From Eublepharis macularius (lineage: Eukaryota > Chordata > Lepidosauria > Squamata > Eublepharidae), in assembly GCF_028583425.1 (NCBI RefSeq), contig NC_072794.1:23433232-23497231 (forward strand): a stretch of 64,000 bases of DNA. The letters run 5' to 3'. Shown piece by piece: positions 35,800 through 48,790 of this stretch (positions within the stretch are counted from its first letter, which is position 1; each line of letters begins with the position of its first letter). Both the position numbers and the translations under genes were made by a program. Below the pieces are notes generated by a model. That model was not told the DNA's origin and ran no database searches. It saw only the letters and a program-made list of their open reading frames with translations.

Positions 35800-37797
35800 C
35801 TATTCTGATCCTGTGCCCTGGTCGGCGGACGTGGCACTTCCTCTGAAGGGGTTATTGGGGCTCGGGCGTTCCCGGACTGCAGCTATCGGGGGGTCTGACA
35901 AGGAAAGGCCCGGTGGTAAGGGGGGCGCTGTCGGGGGCACTGGGGGCTGCTGCTGGTCTTCCCACTCCATGATCGCCTTCATTAGAACGGACGTGGGCTT
36001 TCCATTGAATAGCTCCATGTTCGCTCCAATGTTTTTGAGGCGCATCCAAAGTTCCCAACGGAGGGGGTCCCTGGACTGGGGCGTATTGCCGCGGTCTCTG
36101 TAGCCCTCGTGGTTGCCCTGTGGTGCTCCCCAAGCATTAGACTGATCTGGAGGTGGGTAGACCTGGTGGTTGTACGGGTGCGATGCTCGAGAGTGAGAAG
36201 GGGCTAGGGGCACATCCTGTGACCGGGGCTCATGGGGCCCCTGTTGGGCGGAGGAACCGTAACTCGGGGTGGGTGCAAAGGAAACTCCCGAGCGGTAGTC
36301 CCTTGGCCCTCTTCCCCGGTTGAAACTGCTACTCCTTCCCTGCAGGATTCCTCCCCTTGCCTCCGAGTACGGGTTGTGTCCCTGCGGTCGGTACTGGGAG
36401 TGGGGGCCATGGTTGGCATAAGTGACTGCGCTTATTGGCTCGCTCTCCTTCCTACGGGAGGCCGGGGACTTCACATGGTGGATGGCGCCGGTCTCTCGCA
36501 ACAGGCCAGCAATGCTCCTGATGCGAGCTTCCAGGTCTCCCCATGAGATGCTCCCGGGTTCTACTCCTGCCAGGGCCAGGCGAGTGGTGCTGTTGAGCCC
36601 GTCTATGACTGCCCTCCTGAACTCTAGCTCGTCAAAGTCAGGTACATCGCTTGCATCTAGGTCTACTTCGTCTGCTAGCTCCGCGAGAAGCTGCTTCCTA
36701 GCTAAGTATGCCTCTGGGTCCTCTCCGGGTTTCTGGGACTCTGCAATGTATAGGGCTTTTAAGCTCTTGGTGGGCCATAGGAATGCGCACAGTTCTATAA
36801 TGGCTCCATACTGGCTGCGGGTGGCTAGCCTTCGGTTGGACACGTAAGCATTAAGGGCTGTGACTATTTCGGGACTGGCGTAGTGGCGGGCCAGTTGGGC
36901 CACATCGGAGCCACTAGTGGAGGGCTGAGAGGTGGTTACGTGAGTGAACCATTGGATGGCCGTGTCTCGGTTTAGGGGCCCCATACAATCCGCTATGGCT
37001 TGGAGCTCGTCGGGCCTCCAATTGCGGGTTTCCTTAACGACCCGGTCTGTCTTTCTGCCGTCCTCGTCCATGGAGACAATTTCTTTAGTAGCTATCGGAT
37101 GGAGGGGCTGTGAGGCCTCTCCGGGCGGGGGAGAGGGGGATGACCAGCTGTCGGCACTATCTTTGGGGAGGGCCAAGAGGGCTGCAGGATGCACGGCGGA
37201 GATTACGGCCTGCTGCATCCCTAGGTGCTGTTTTAGGGCCTCTAGCTCCCTCTTACAAGCGGAGTGGTCTGCTGCGGCTATCTTTGCGACTTTCTGCTCT
37301 GCCATGAACTGGGCAGCATGGGTTAATTTTGCAATTTTCTCCTGACCTTCAATCACTGCGTGCTCAGCCATATCGGCACGAGCGGTGGCTACTTCAGCCT
37401 TGTGTTGAGCGTCTTGGAGAGCAGCGGCTAGACCCTGCTTCTCCATCATGAAATTAACGCGTTCTGAACGCCACTCGGCTGCCTTTTCCTCATACTCTTT
37501 CTTCTCCTTCCTTAACTGTTCTATCTCCTGCTCCTGTGTTTCCTGAGCTGCCTGTAGCTTATTAATTAGGCACACGCTGTCCTGTAAGGCAGTGAAAAGT
37601 GCCCAAGTCCCATATCTATCTTTCTTGCTAGATCTAGGTTTCTCCTTCTTGCAGAAATCCTGGAAGGCGCTTCTAACTATCTGGAGCAGGTCGGGTCCCT
37701 TGAAGAAACCGGCTTCCCAAGGGCAATCTCCCTTCTTAACTAGCCACTTCTCCAGGCGGGGCACGGTGGGGGCTGCCCGGTACATTTTTACTTTCAC
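35800..37797 (-). pseudogene. ERV-B gag, 665 codons
   Basis: The N-terminal 75 residues look matrix-like (PWEAGFFKGPDLLQIVRSAF). Residues of about 80-195 form a long coiled coil rich in Glu, Lys, Gln and Ala. A capsid part follows with an MHR-like segment at about 355-377 (QKPGEDPEAYLARKQLLAEL). The C-terminal 200 residues are Pro/Gly/Ser-rich with a Gly-Arg segment at about 481-504 (RGGILQGRSSSFNRGRGPRD) and no cysteines, so there is no CCHC knuckle. The frame is open throughout and ends in TAG before in-frame pol. Confidence 0.8.
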
Positions 37798-38610
<813 letters not shown>

Positions 38611-38619
38611 TAACGGCTG

Positions 38620-40300
38620 GAGGGCCTCGCGGTGCACCACAAAAGGCAAGTAGTCCAAAGCTAGCTGAAGGAGGAAATGGGGAAAAAGCCAACCCACAAG
38701 ATAGAAATGCTCACTAGAGCCACACACACTCACACTTTTAATTCCCTGAGCTAAATTGCGCTCTTTACACAGAGGTCTGGAAAATTTTCCTCTAAGTCAG
38801 TTCGCTGAAGACACGCGTGTCGACTCACGTGTATTCACACGAACTGGGTTATGCCTGCATATTCTCCACCAGTAAACTGTTACCAGAACTGCTTTTTCTT
38901 ATAAGGGGAAATTAGCTTTAGCAGTCTGTAACTAAAATTAGCGCGGATCTTAACCTATGTCTACGGAGGTCCCGATTCCAGACACTCTAGTGAGAAAGAG
39001 GCAGACTACAAATAGGTTCAAACATGTGTATTTTCTAATAGTGTGGCGTAAGCCTGAACTTGCACATACATACAGGAAAACATACAAGGTCTAAGAAATA
39101 CAGAGCAGGAAATATAGAGACTTTCGCATTAGCAGGTTCCCAGCGATGGTAAGGGAAATACTCACAATCCTGGAGCGAAGCAGAGACACGACAGCGAGGT
39201 GGCCCAATGCCAGCACTGGGACCACAGACGGACAGCGAGGGGTTCTGGATAGGATGGCACGCGCCACGGACAGCAAGGGGGGGGTCTGGATAGGAATGGG
39301 CTAAGCACCGAGTGGTCTGGGAGAGCATCTTAAATACCCCAAAACGTACCCTGGGGCAGGTGCTGTACTTGGTGGTTCTCACAGATTAAAACAAAGGTTC
39401 TAATGGGTTACTGAATGGCTTGGATGGGCCACTTTGGTAATCTGATCGTGATAAGTGACACCTCAGGAAGAGGGGACAAAAGAGGGAGGGGGAAATCCGA
39501 GTGGGCTGAATGGATGTTCCAGCGGATAGGGCTTGTCCTGATGTCATCAGCTCTGGAATGTGGAGGTTTCTTTGAGATGCATTCTCTAAGTGCTTGGGAT
39601 GGTCGGCACTTAGTTCCTTATCCGGGGCGGCTCCTAAGATATGCAGAGCGGGGCGAGGTGCTCTCGCTGCAGACGTGGTGTGCCCGCTTTGCCGAAATGG
39701 CTTCTCAAAGCAGTCTTCTTCCCTGGGTCTTCTGGCTGCCTGAGAACATGGACGCCGGCTGGGCATAGCTGGGGCTGGTTTGCAGGCTGCCCGGTAGCGA
39801 GGGCAAGCTTGGCGACCGGCTCGCGGGAGGCTCCAGGCGGGAGCTGACCAGGGAGCGCCTAGCCAGGCTCGCTGGAGGTTTCCCCGGCAGGCGCCCGGCT
39901 GCTAGCAGCGGCTTGGGCCCATATGAGGCAGGCTTCCATGGAGGCAGGGGGAACAGCACGTAAAACACAGTCCAAAGCAGGGAACAGGCACGGTCCGTGG
40001 CAGATGGCAATGCAGGCACGGGGCTCACTTGTAATAAAGTCCAAACACACACTGGGAAGTCCAGATACAGGTCAGGGCAGGGTTGCCCAGGAAAAGAGTC
40101 CTTTTGTGCAGTTAACCAAACATGGAGTCAGTAAACTACACAGTCTATAACAGCAGCAAGGCAATTGACACGCAGGCAGGAAACTGACACGTGTATCAGA
40201 ACACACACGTGCAAGGCAATCTTTGTGTAGCAGTAAAACAGCAGCGCAGGAAACTTTAACACAGTTCATGGCAGGCCTCAAAGCAGGGGAGGGGGCCTGC
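38620..40300 (-). repeat. ERV-B 5' LTR-like region
   Basis: On the minus strand a TATTTAA box at 39330-39336 is followed by GCTCTCCCAGACCACTCGG, an R-region-like start. The segment toward 40300 would be U3 and the part below 39300 R-U5. No second copy was found on the env side, so the borders are inferred and approximate. Confidence 0.45.
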
Positions 40301-40309
40301 TTGGCAACA

Positions 40310-41610
40310 ACTGGATCAGCACCAGCACATGCCCTCTTGTAGGGGACAGTCTCTGGAGTTCAAGGGTGTGTGATTTGGAGTGATCCTAAGATTATTTGGG
40401 GTTTCAGAGGGCTTATATTTTCACCACTTCCTTATTCAAAGCCATGTCTAATACAGAGTGCTTGGAGGGAGGCCACATTCGAGGACTTAGGTCCAGAACC
40501 AGAGACTGGATCAGTACCAGCACATGCCATCTTGTAGGGGACAGTCTCTGGAGTTCAGGGGTGTGTGATTTGGGGTGATCCAAAGATTATTTGGGGTTTC
40601 AGAGGGCTTATATTTTCACCACTTCCTTATTCAAAGCCATGTCTAATACAAGGAGCTTGGAGGGAGGCCACATTCGAGGACTTAGGTCCAGAACCAGAGA
40701 CTGGATCAGCACCAGCACATGTCCTCTTGTAGGGGACAGTCTCTGGAGTTCAGGGGTGTGTGATTTGGGGTGATCCAAAGATTGTTTGGGGTTTCAGAGG
40801 GCTTATATTTTCACCACTTCCTTATTCAAAGCCATGTCTAATACAGGGTGCTTGGAGGGAGGCCACATTCGAGGACTTAGGTCCAGAACCAGAGACTGGA
40901 TCAGCACCAGCACATGCCCTCTTGTAGGGGACAGTCTCTGGAGTTCAGGGGTGTGTGATTTGGGGTGATCCAAAGATTGTTTGGGGTTTCAGAGGGCTTA
41001 TATTTTCACCACTTCCTTATTCAAAGCCATGTCTAATACAGGGAGCTTGGAGAGAGGCCACATTCGAGGACTTAGGTCCAGAACCAGAGACTGGATCAGC
41101 ACCAGCACATGTCCTCTTGTAGGGGACAGTCTCTGGAGTTCAGGGGTGTGTGATTTGGAGTGATCCAAAGATTATTTCGGGTTGCAGGGGGCTTATATTT
41201 TCACCACTTCCTTATTCAAAGCCATGTCTAATACAGGGTGCTTGGAGGGAGGCCACATTCGAGGACTTAGGTCCAGAACCAGAGACTGGATCAGCACCAG
41301 CACATGTCCTCTTGTAGGGGACAGTCTCTGGAGTTCAGGGGTGTGTGATTTGAGGTGATTCAAAGATTGTTTTGGCTTTCAGAGGGCTTATAGTTCCCCA
41401 CTTCCTTATTCACAGCAGGGGGTTGCAGGGGGCTTATATTTTCACCACTTCCTTATTCAAACCCATGTCTAATACAGGGTGCTTGGAGACAAGCCACCTT
41501 CGAGGCCTTAGGTCCAGAACCAGAGACTGGATCAGCAACAGCACATGTCCTCTTGTAGGGGACAATCTCTCGAGTTCAGATCTATGCGATTTGGGGTGAT
41601 CCAAAGTATT
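40310..41610 (+). repeat. 195-bp tandem array (right copy, about seven units, inverted relative to left)
   Basis: The units are the reverse complement of the array at 7160-9845 (landmarks at about 40325, 40520, 40715, 40910, 41105, 41300 and 41545). The irregular unit with the extra run of about 50 bases is present at about 41380-41440, one unit in from the leader side, whereas it is about three units in on the left. The number of units therefore differs between the copies. Confidence 0.9.
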
Positions 41611-41900
41611 TTTCTGCTGCAGCTCCCGCCCCTTTCCTCTTATTGTAATGTTCTGGGGGAATCCTATTTTGAAGCTGTTTACTCAAGATCTGGGTTTTGT
41701 AGGATGACCCAGTAGAGGTCCCCTTAGAGTGCTGAGTCTTATGAATATGGAGGTGCATAATATGTGCCCCTGCAAACTTTATTTTGGAGTTATAGCTTTT
41801 CAGTTTTCCCACAATATTTTTCTTTGGCTTTGCGAATAACGAATAAGGAACTGCAAATAAGGAACTGGGAACTGGGAACCAACTTCAGCTTCGTTGAAAT
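41611..41900 (+). mobile_element. Gmr1-like element leader, second partial copy
   Basis: This is the reverse complement of about 6870-7160, including the tandem 'ggaactgggaactgggaacc' stretch, and it ends about where gag would start. Similarity stops there. It is a fragment of the same LTR retrotransposon family as 5009-7160. Confidence 0.8.
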
Positions 41901-41972
41901 ACTATCTATTGCAATCATTTGGGCGTATGCTTCATGCTTAACCATGGCTAGATCATGTCCCAGGACTATATT

Positions 41973-42205
41973 ATTTTGTAGTTTTGGGTACATAGCTGTG
42001 TTGGTCTGCAGTAGAACAGCAGGATTTAAGTCCAGTGACACCTTAGAGACCAACAAGTTTTCCAAGGTGTAAGCTTTCGAGAGTCACCGCTCTCTTCTGA
42101 ATGTGAAGGGATATCTGAAGAAGGGCGCTTTGACTCTCAAAAGCTTACACCTTGGAAATCTTGTTGGTCTCTAAGGCGCCACTGGACTCAAATCCTACTA
42201 TTTTT
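41973..42205. repeat. Foldback repeat, 11-bp target duplication
   Basis: Arms of about 65 bases (agtccagtgacaccttagag ... agctttcgagagtca) are inverted copies around a loop of about 45 bases, with an outer arm containing gttggtctgcagtagaac. It is flanked by aggactatatt at 41962-41972 and 42206-42216. Related copies lie at about 42935, 46100, 48362 and 54590. Confidence 0.75.
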
Positions 42206-42329
42206 AGGACTATATTCTGCGAATACAAAACGTTCAATCTGGGTTGCTGTGAACAAAGCTACGGCTCTCTCAGGCCCACAAACAGAACGTAAAAAGTCTC
42301 TCTGACGGAACAACGCAGCTTTCTACCTT

Positions 42330-42690
42330 GAATTTGTCCTCCCACCCCCCTCGCCCCCCAGCATCCAATCAGCGACTCCCTTCTGAGCCATTCGGGCCAA
42401 TGAGCGCCGTCCGGTCGTATGTTTTCGGGTTCTGGCTCGGCTCCCGCTCTGGGAGTCTTCTGTGGCCCCGCGGCCATTTTAGGGGCTCGAGGAGGCCTTT
42501 GGCCCTGCGCGGCGGTTCTCCCGAAGGAGGCTCAGCTATGACGGCGGCCGGGAAACTGAGCTCGGTGCCCGAAGTAGAGATAGACCCGGACGGCGCCTTC
42601 AAGTACATTCTCGTGCGAGTGCAGCACGGCGCCGACCAGCACCGCGATATCGTCAGGGGCACCGCTGTCGCCGAGTTCCACAGTGAGGGG
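42330..42690 (+). promoter_or_regulatory. PHPT1: CpG-rich promoter region of PHPT1
   Basis: CpG density rises sharply here compared with the AT-rich flanks and spans the first coding exon. There is no obvious TATA box. An inverted CCAAT box lies at about 42366 and a ggccattttagg element at about 42472-42483 just upstream of the start codon. It fits a housekeeping-type promoter. Confidence 0.55.
42538..42682 (+). CDS. PHPT1: PHPT1 coding exon 1
   Basis: Starts at the first ATG in the CpG-rich region, encodes residues 1-48 through the catalytic His48, and ends at a gtgagg donor in phase 1. Confidence 0.92.
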
Positions 42691-45600
42691 AGGGCGACGC
42701 TTGGGCTGGGTGGGTTGTGTTGGGCTGGGTGTGTATAAATATATATGTACACACACACACACACATGTATATATGTGGACACACGTCTGCAGACAAACGC
42801 AGGCAACGCATGTGTTTTTATGTATATACGCACACAGCGTCTGCATTAGGTTTATACGCACATACATACGTGCACAGATACATACACTCTCCATTTATGC
42901 GTTGTATAAACGTACACCCACACATGTGCATTTGAGTCCAGGGGTCCTTTAGAGACCAACAAGATTTTCAGGGTATAAGGTTTCGAGAGTCGGAGCTCCC
43001 TGAAAATGTTGGTCTTTAAGGGGCCCTTGGACTCAAATCCTGCTGTTTACCAAGCTGGCTACCCACCTAAAAAAATAGCGAAATGTATGTATGTTATTTA
43101 TGTGTACATTATTACTTTAGAGCATTTTTATACCTCGGGAAACTGAAGAAGATTACAAAATAAAACGTAATACAGGTGCTCACATGTGTATATGTAGCCA
43201 TTTAAGGGCAGAGCTAAGGTAACCTCTCCTTTATTGAATGCAAGTGCATATCAGTTAAGAGAGGTTTTTCCCTGTTGCAGCAAACAAATGAATCTTGCAG
43301 CAGCAGCAAGAGAAGATTCCAGTAGCAGCTTTGGGGGACTGGAGCCCTTTTTGTCAGGACAGATGCTAAGTGAAGATTCTTTTCAAGCATTGAGTGAAGT
43401 GGACTCTAATCCCTAAAACTTCATGCTGGTGTAAAATATTTCCATTCCTTGAGTAGCTGCAGAAATACTAGGTGTTGCATTCTCTGTTCACAGGTGTGTT
43501 GTGAGGCCCACAACAGGCCAAGCCAGTGCACTTCACAAACTGAGTTTGTGCCTTAGAACATCTATAATGCACTGGATTCCTAAAGCAGATATTTAAAGGT
43601 GGTTCAGCAGACAAACCACAGTGGAAATGGGACCCTTGACGGTACCAAGGTTCAAAGCAATGAGATCTTATTTTCTTATTTCATACTCCAACTTTTCCCC
43701 CAGTGAAAACCCAAAACACCTTACATCATTCTCCATTTATCCTCACAACAACCATGTGAGGTAGGTTAGATTCAGAGTGACTGGCCCAAGGCCACCAGTG
43801 ATCTTCCATGACAGAGTGGGGATTTGAAACTGGGTCTCCCAAATCCCAGTCCAACACTGTAATCACTACACCACTCTGGCAATCTTTTAGTTTAATTTCT
43901 TGGTCACTAGCGTGTGTCTAAGCCTAAGTATACCTGTTCAGCTACAACAGAGCATTATACATAGCTTTAGTAGTCATCCCATTTAAACCTATTTGTATGT
44001 ACAAAGTCAACCTTGCTTAAAATGCCTGGGAAGCGGGGGCAAAAAAGAGAAAGCTTGAAAAGTTTGTGTGCCCATGGAGAGAATGTGCATGTGCAATGTC
44101 TTTTACTCATGGTTTAAATCATTTTAATCGTGTCCTTCCTTCAAGGAGCACACATACATCATTCTTCCTCCAATTTTATCTTCACGGCAACCTAGTGAGG
44201 TAGATTAGACTGAGGACTAATGAGTTGCCTGAAGTCATCCGATCATAAGAAAAGAGCAGTTGAGCCTGGTTTTTCCACAGTCCTATTTTGACATTATAAC
44301 CATTACTACTCTGGAGACTTTTGAACACTCTGCCTTGCAGTGCAGATCTGCATTTATCCCCTTAATGGGCTCAGTAGGGTATAACTCTGTTTAGGAATTT
44401 TGCTAGTAGTTTGTTGCCCTGCATTTGATTTTGCTGTAATATCTAATATCCAGTGGTAAAAAGAACTGATATTAAGATTGTTGCTGTGCGCTGTTGTAGA
44501 CTTTACCTCCTTAGGTGCTGGAATATCTTCTTGTTTTGTTTCACACCAGTAAGCAGGTCTTTTGCATCCTTCCTTATTCATCTTCCCTACTACTATTCTC
44601 AATTTACAGATGAAGAGCTGAGAATGAGATGTCTGTCCCATGAAATTGGGCTCCCAGATTTAAACTCAGCGGTATCTTCTGGATTGTTTTCTTTCCTAAT
44701 AGTTCACCAGCTGCAAGATGGGAAACATCAGTGTTTCTTTTATAATAAACTCTGGCTTCCGTTCAAGCCTAGTTCTGGCACCAAAAATGTTCAAAGGTTT
44801 TTTGTGTAATTAATATGGATGATCAGTTTCAAAGAAACCAGAATTAATCATTGCTTAACCCTACTGCTTCAGATATTTAAACTTTCAGAGAATTAAAAAC
44901 AAATTGTAATTGTGCTTTATTTTTGTAAGGAAATCTTAACACTGCTTACTAATTATTTTTGTTTTTCAGATCACATATTTGAAAGAGTAAATCCTGAAAT
45001 GGAGAAGCTGGGTTTTGTATGCAAGTGCCTTGGAGGAGGAAAAATTGAGCATAATAGTAAAGACAAGAAAATCCGTGTATTTGGTCTTTCTACAGTAAGT
45101 ATTGACTTCCCATACTGAGAACATTTTTTGAGGAGTAACCCCCGTGACTAGCCTGGGACTTGCTTCTGAGTAGACTTTAGAACCATAATGAATGACTTTA
45201 TTCACTTAAAAAGATAATGTCTATTGTCTATGCTAATTTAGAAAAATGTCCTTGGTATTATTTCTTGGGGGAAGAAATTGGGTAGGGAACAGACTTTTGT
45301 ACATGTACATTTCTACAATTTATATATTACTTTTACAAAATCAAAATATTATTTAGTAACTTAATTTGTTGCATGTTCTACTAAGAAAAGAACTACAGTT
45401 GGTAGCAAAGACACAAGACACTATATATAGACAATAGCATTGTCTTTGAAAGTTTCTATAAGTCATTGAGCTTGGACTACAGTAACTGCATATGATTGCA
45501 CTGTAAATCTTTTAAATTGAGTTCTACATTTAATTACAATTTTTAGTAAAACTTTCACAACTCATGGCAAAAAAATGTATCCTGAACAAATTATTAGAAG

Positions 45601-46744
45601 GATTCTTGAAGATGTGTCACAGGTTCAGAATATCACTGGTTGAAGCATGGTTTACTGAAATAAAGAATCTTAAGTCTAGCAGCTGCCAATTTATATTGAG
45701 CATCACAGGTGATTGGTAAAGAGTCCAGTCCTCCCACACTAGGCATACTTCTTCCATCCCAGATAATAGCACAGTCCCCTGCTTTTTTACTCGTGTTCCG
45801 TTGTTTTCTTTTCCTTCCACTTTATGGCCATAATTTCACTGGGGGACAAAATTGTCCTCTAATCCTCAGGTTCTTGGAAATATGCCTGTTTCTTGCTGTT
45901 GCAGGGAATAATGCTATCTTCTTTCCCAAAGTCTATAGGATGCTGATTCTTGGGATTATCAGTGGCCTCATTTGTGGCAGTTCAAATACCCCTAGGCAGC
46001 ACCTTTGTAAAACAATTGATGTTCTAGGAGCACCAACAGTGCTGCTGTGTTGGATCTGAGATCAGTGCATAATATCTGAAACACTGGATTAAAGTGATTG
46101 TGTTGAATCATAGAACACCAAGATTCGAGTCCAGTAGTTCCTTAAAGACCAGCAAGATTTCCGCATACTGACAAAGGGAGCTTGACTCCCCAAAGCTTAT
46201 ATCCTGGAAATCTAGTTGGTTTTTAAGGTGTTGCTGGACTCAAATCTTGCTCTTATACTGCAGACCAACACAACTACCCTCCTGAAACTAACTTGAATTA
46301 TAAACTCTTCCTATGATAGTCCCTACTCTTGTGCTTCCCTTTGAAGCTGGATACACAAAGGCCTCTGGTCTATCCCCAGCTCTCATCCTGTGTTTCACAA
46401 ACATGTTTATGAATATTTGTAGGAAGGGACATCTTGGTCAGATTTTTCACAGTGAGAAATGTACATTTGTTTTAAAAAGCAGGAACAGGAGTCCTCAAGT
46501 GATCCAAAATGTGTGCTGTCCTTAACTGAAAAGTGGAGTTGATAGGAATATATGCACTCGTTTACTTTAAACAGGCAGCAACAGGAGCCGCATCTAGTCG
46601 CTCTCTCTTTGAGAACAGTTGTGATGGGCAATTCTTGCTTTTGTCTTTCAGGGATATGGTAAAGCTGATCATGCCGTGACAGTGGAACTACTGAAGAAAA
46701 CCTATAAGGACTATGAAATTAATTGGTCAGATGACAAAAAGTGA
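42538..46744 (+). CDS. PHPT1: PHPT1, 14-kDa phosphohistidine phosphatase (three coding exons)
   Basis: Exons 42538-42682, 44970-45094 and 46652-46744 join in frame to 120 residues, close to the roughly 125 of mammalian PHPT1. All junctions are GT-AG (gtgagg, gtaagt; acceptors tttttcag and tctttcag), with phases 1 and 0. The enzyme removes phosphate from phosphohistidine in cytosolic proteins. Visible hallmarks are FKYILVRV with Lys22, the RG at 40-41, the catalytic His48 in AEFH (His53 in human numbering), the CLGGG motif and HNSKDKKIRVFG. The protein ends in WSDDKK. All key residues appear present, so it looks functional. Introns hold SINE and foldback debris only. Human PHPT1 lies elsewhere (9q34), so its location here beside METTL18 is notable. 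No second PHPT1 copy is in the window. Confidence 0.93.
42735..42930. repeat. AC/TA-rich simple repeat in PHPT1 intron 1
   Basis: An (AC)n run with flanking purine-pyrimidine alternation such as tatatgtacacacacac and several acacatacatacg variants. Confidence 0.8.
42935..43050. repeat. Foldback repeat, partial copy
   Basis: Contains 'gagtccaggggtcctttagagaccaacaag'-type sequence split around a short loop with its inverted partner (ttggtctttaaggggccctt), in PHPT1 intron 1. Confidence 0.6.
43690..43885 (-). repeat. tRNA-type SINE, reverse orientation
   Basis: On the minus strand it starts ccagagtggtgtagtgatta, with a tRNA-like A-box region, then a decayed B-box region (tttcaaatcccc) and the segment 'cctcacaacaaccatgtgag' read on the plus strand. 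It matches the same family as 54850-55080. A more decayed relative lies at about 44110-44290. Confidence 0.6.
44970..45094 (+). CDS. PHPT1: PHPT1 coding exon 2
   Basis: Follows a pyrimidine-rich gtttttcag acceptor, encodes residues 49-90 including CLGGGKIEHNSKDKKIRVFG, and ends at a perfect gtaagt donor in phase 0. Confidence 0.93.
46100..46285. repeat. Foldback repeat downstream in PHPT1 intron 2
   Basis: Shows 'gattcgagtccagtagttcc' at the left and 'gttgctggactcaaatcttg' plus 'ctgcagaccaacacaactac' at the right, with inverted arms around 'tgacaaagggagcttgactc'. Same family as 41973-42205. Confidence 0.6.
46652..46744 (+). CDS. PHPT1: PHPT1 coding exon 3
   Basis: Follows ttgtctttcag, begins GYGKADHAV and ends EINWSDDKK with a TGA stop. 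It matches the C-terminal end of the family. Confidence 0.93.
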   Translation, partial: GYGKADHAVTVELLKKTYKDYEINWSDDKK

Positions 46745-46842
46745 ATTGCTGCTGCTGTGTGTTTTAAAGTCCACCCTTTTTCTTTTCAGCATAATATGGA
46801 CTTCTGTCACAACGTACAATCAAGTGTATTTCGTTTTTGCTG

Positions 46843-46848
46843 AATAAA
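46843..46848 (+). terminator. PHPT1: PHPT1 polyadenylation signal
   Basis: AATAAA about 100 bases after the PHPT1 stop codon, the first canonical signal downstream. Confidence 0.7.
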
Positions 46849-47539
46849 AAGCTTGAATGTGAAGCTCTTTGCAATTCAAATAATATACTCGTGCTATTTG
46901 AGATTTAATTTCTGCCCTTTGACTTTTTGCTTTTCAAATCTAAATCTCTTAGCTTCTCCTGAGGATAGGGTTTTCAAAGCAGGGTTGCCAACTGGCCTGA
47001 AGAAAATGTGTAGAAATGGGCAGCTGAGGCTTTTCATGGCATGGAAATAACATCTCATTAAGCCTCTATTAAAAGGACAGGACATTTTTTCCCTCCATGC
47101 TAGTTGGTAATACTATCTACAGGGTGGGCTGATGCATATGTCTACTGGAAATATTAGCATATCTTTTGCTTTTTTATATACACACCCTTGAAGAAAGCAC
47201 TGGTGTTTCACTGCTCATGAATTCTGGGTAAATGCCCTGGAGTGTTTTAGGAGAGCCAGATGCATGTGGTTCTTCAACCTATTCTGATTTGCTGGCAGGT
47301 ACATTCCAGACTGATCTAATCATCCTGTGGGTAGATTATGCCTCTTTTCTTTGGGAATCATAGTGCAGTTGAGAGCCCAGAAAGGTGATGTCTGGGTATG
47401 TTCTTAGTTAATATCTAGCTGTCACTAGAATGACAGCTAAGTTTTGCGCCCAGGTGATTGCACAACAAAACAGACCATCAAATACTGGAATGGCCACAAG
47501 GGAGTCCCCTCACCCTGATTAAGTTTTAAAGACTTCTGC

Positions 47540-47760
47540 CTAATACCGCTTTTATATTGGGAATACAGTGAAACAAAATTCTTTCAGGATTTTGTTAAGC
47601 TTACCTCTATGTTGATGTATTAGGATATGTGTTTGGATATTTTATTTGAAGTATATGAATTTTAAACAATGTATTTTATCTTGTTTTATGCTTCGATTTT
47701 ATTATGTATAGCTGGTCTAAGGACCGTTACAATAAAATACATACATACATACATAGTTAA
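47540..47760 (+). repeat. LINE 3' tail
   Basis: T-rich 3' UTR-like sequence with 'gctggtctaaggaccgt' ends in an (ACAT)n run at about 47738-47755, the form of a LINE tail on the plus strand. Stretches 46870-47540 and 47761-48360 show no gene; short frames there look like chance. Confidence 0.45.
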
Positions 47761-48361
47761 TATCTGAAAAATCTGTCACCTCCCTTAAATGGTCTTGCAA
47801 TTATTACCTAAAGTTGGCTGTTTTGGCTTAGGTTCCTTGATATATCACCAGTTCCACGGGAGTTACTTTTTCACCTTTATACCTTTTTCACAGGCTGTGT
47901 AGTATGGACTCCTAACAACAGTTTTGTAATTTGCCTTGAGTCTCAGCAAGAAAGACGGACTATAAATAAAGTGAATAATTTCCTCTTTTCTAACACTTTG
48001 GAACGCAAGGAAAAAGTTTGTGGAAGGAGTTGGCAGAACAGATTTTCCTTCCTTTGCCCATCCTTCAGCAGCCCCCTGAGCTCTGCAAAAATTCTCTTGT
48101 AAACAAAGCCACAGAAGCTGTCTGTTCCACCATTCGGGGGACCATTTCGCCCAGTTTTCCCCTTCCAACCTCCCAAGGGGGTTGTGAGGGAAGATAAGTT
48201 CTTTAGGTCTGTTTGGTTATAAACAATTTTTACGCTGCTTCTCCAGGGAACCTGCCAGAGGTGGATTGCAAAATAAAACATAACAAAAACATCAAACGCT
48301 CTTGATTAAAACCCAGTAGAAAACAAAAAAAACAGAATAAAAGCATAAATAATTAACAGCA

Positions 48362-48790
48362 GTATTCAAGTCCTGTAGCACCTTGAAGACCAACAAGACT
48401 TTCAGGGTATAAGCTTTTGAAAGTCTCGAAAGTTTTTACCTTGAAAATCTTTCTGGTCTTCAAGGTCCTAACAAAAAAGACTTGTGAAACCTAACTAAGC
48501 AGAAAAACCAACCAAAATAAGTCATTTTGTGTGTTAATTTATATAGAATTATTTGTAAATCCCACCACACAGTAAACTGCCTTATGCAGTTAATGGCCCT
48601 CTACTATGTTAACTTAACCGGACCATACATTAAAGTGCCAGTGCATTACAGTAAATGTATAGAAACCATTCTTATATTTTATATGTAAAGTGCTGTTAAT
48701 CACCAGTATTGCACTGGTCCGTAGGTGCTGCTGGACTCGAATCTTGCTGTTCTACTGCAGACCAACACAGCTACCCACATGAAAATAGTT
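48362..48790. repeat. Foldback repeat, two separated parts
   Basis: Part one (about 48362-48475) has 'caagtcctgtagcaccttga' with an inverted partner. Part two (about 48720-48790) has 'gtgctgctggactcgaatct' and the terminal 'ctgcagaccaacacagctac'. Other sequence lies between them. From 48830 to 48960 a separate decayed dispersed repeat is likely; 48961-49500 shows nothing. Confidence 0.45.

Noticed and set aside
42328-42738. 136-codon frame across the PHPT1 start
   Set aside because: It is a different frame reading through PHPT1 exon 1 and into its intron.
47863-48281. Minus-strand frames of 101 and 112 codons
   Set aside because: Low-complexity context with no motif, no splice logic and no conserved feature; treated as chance.
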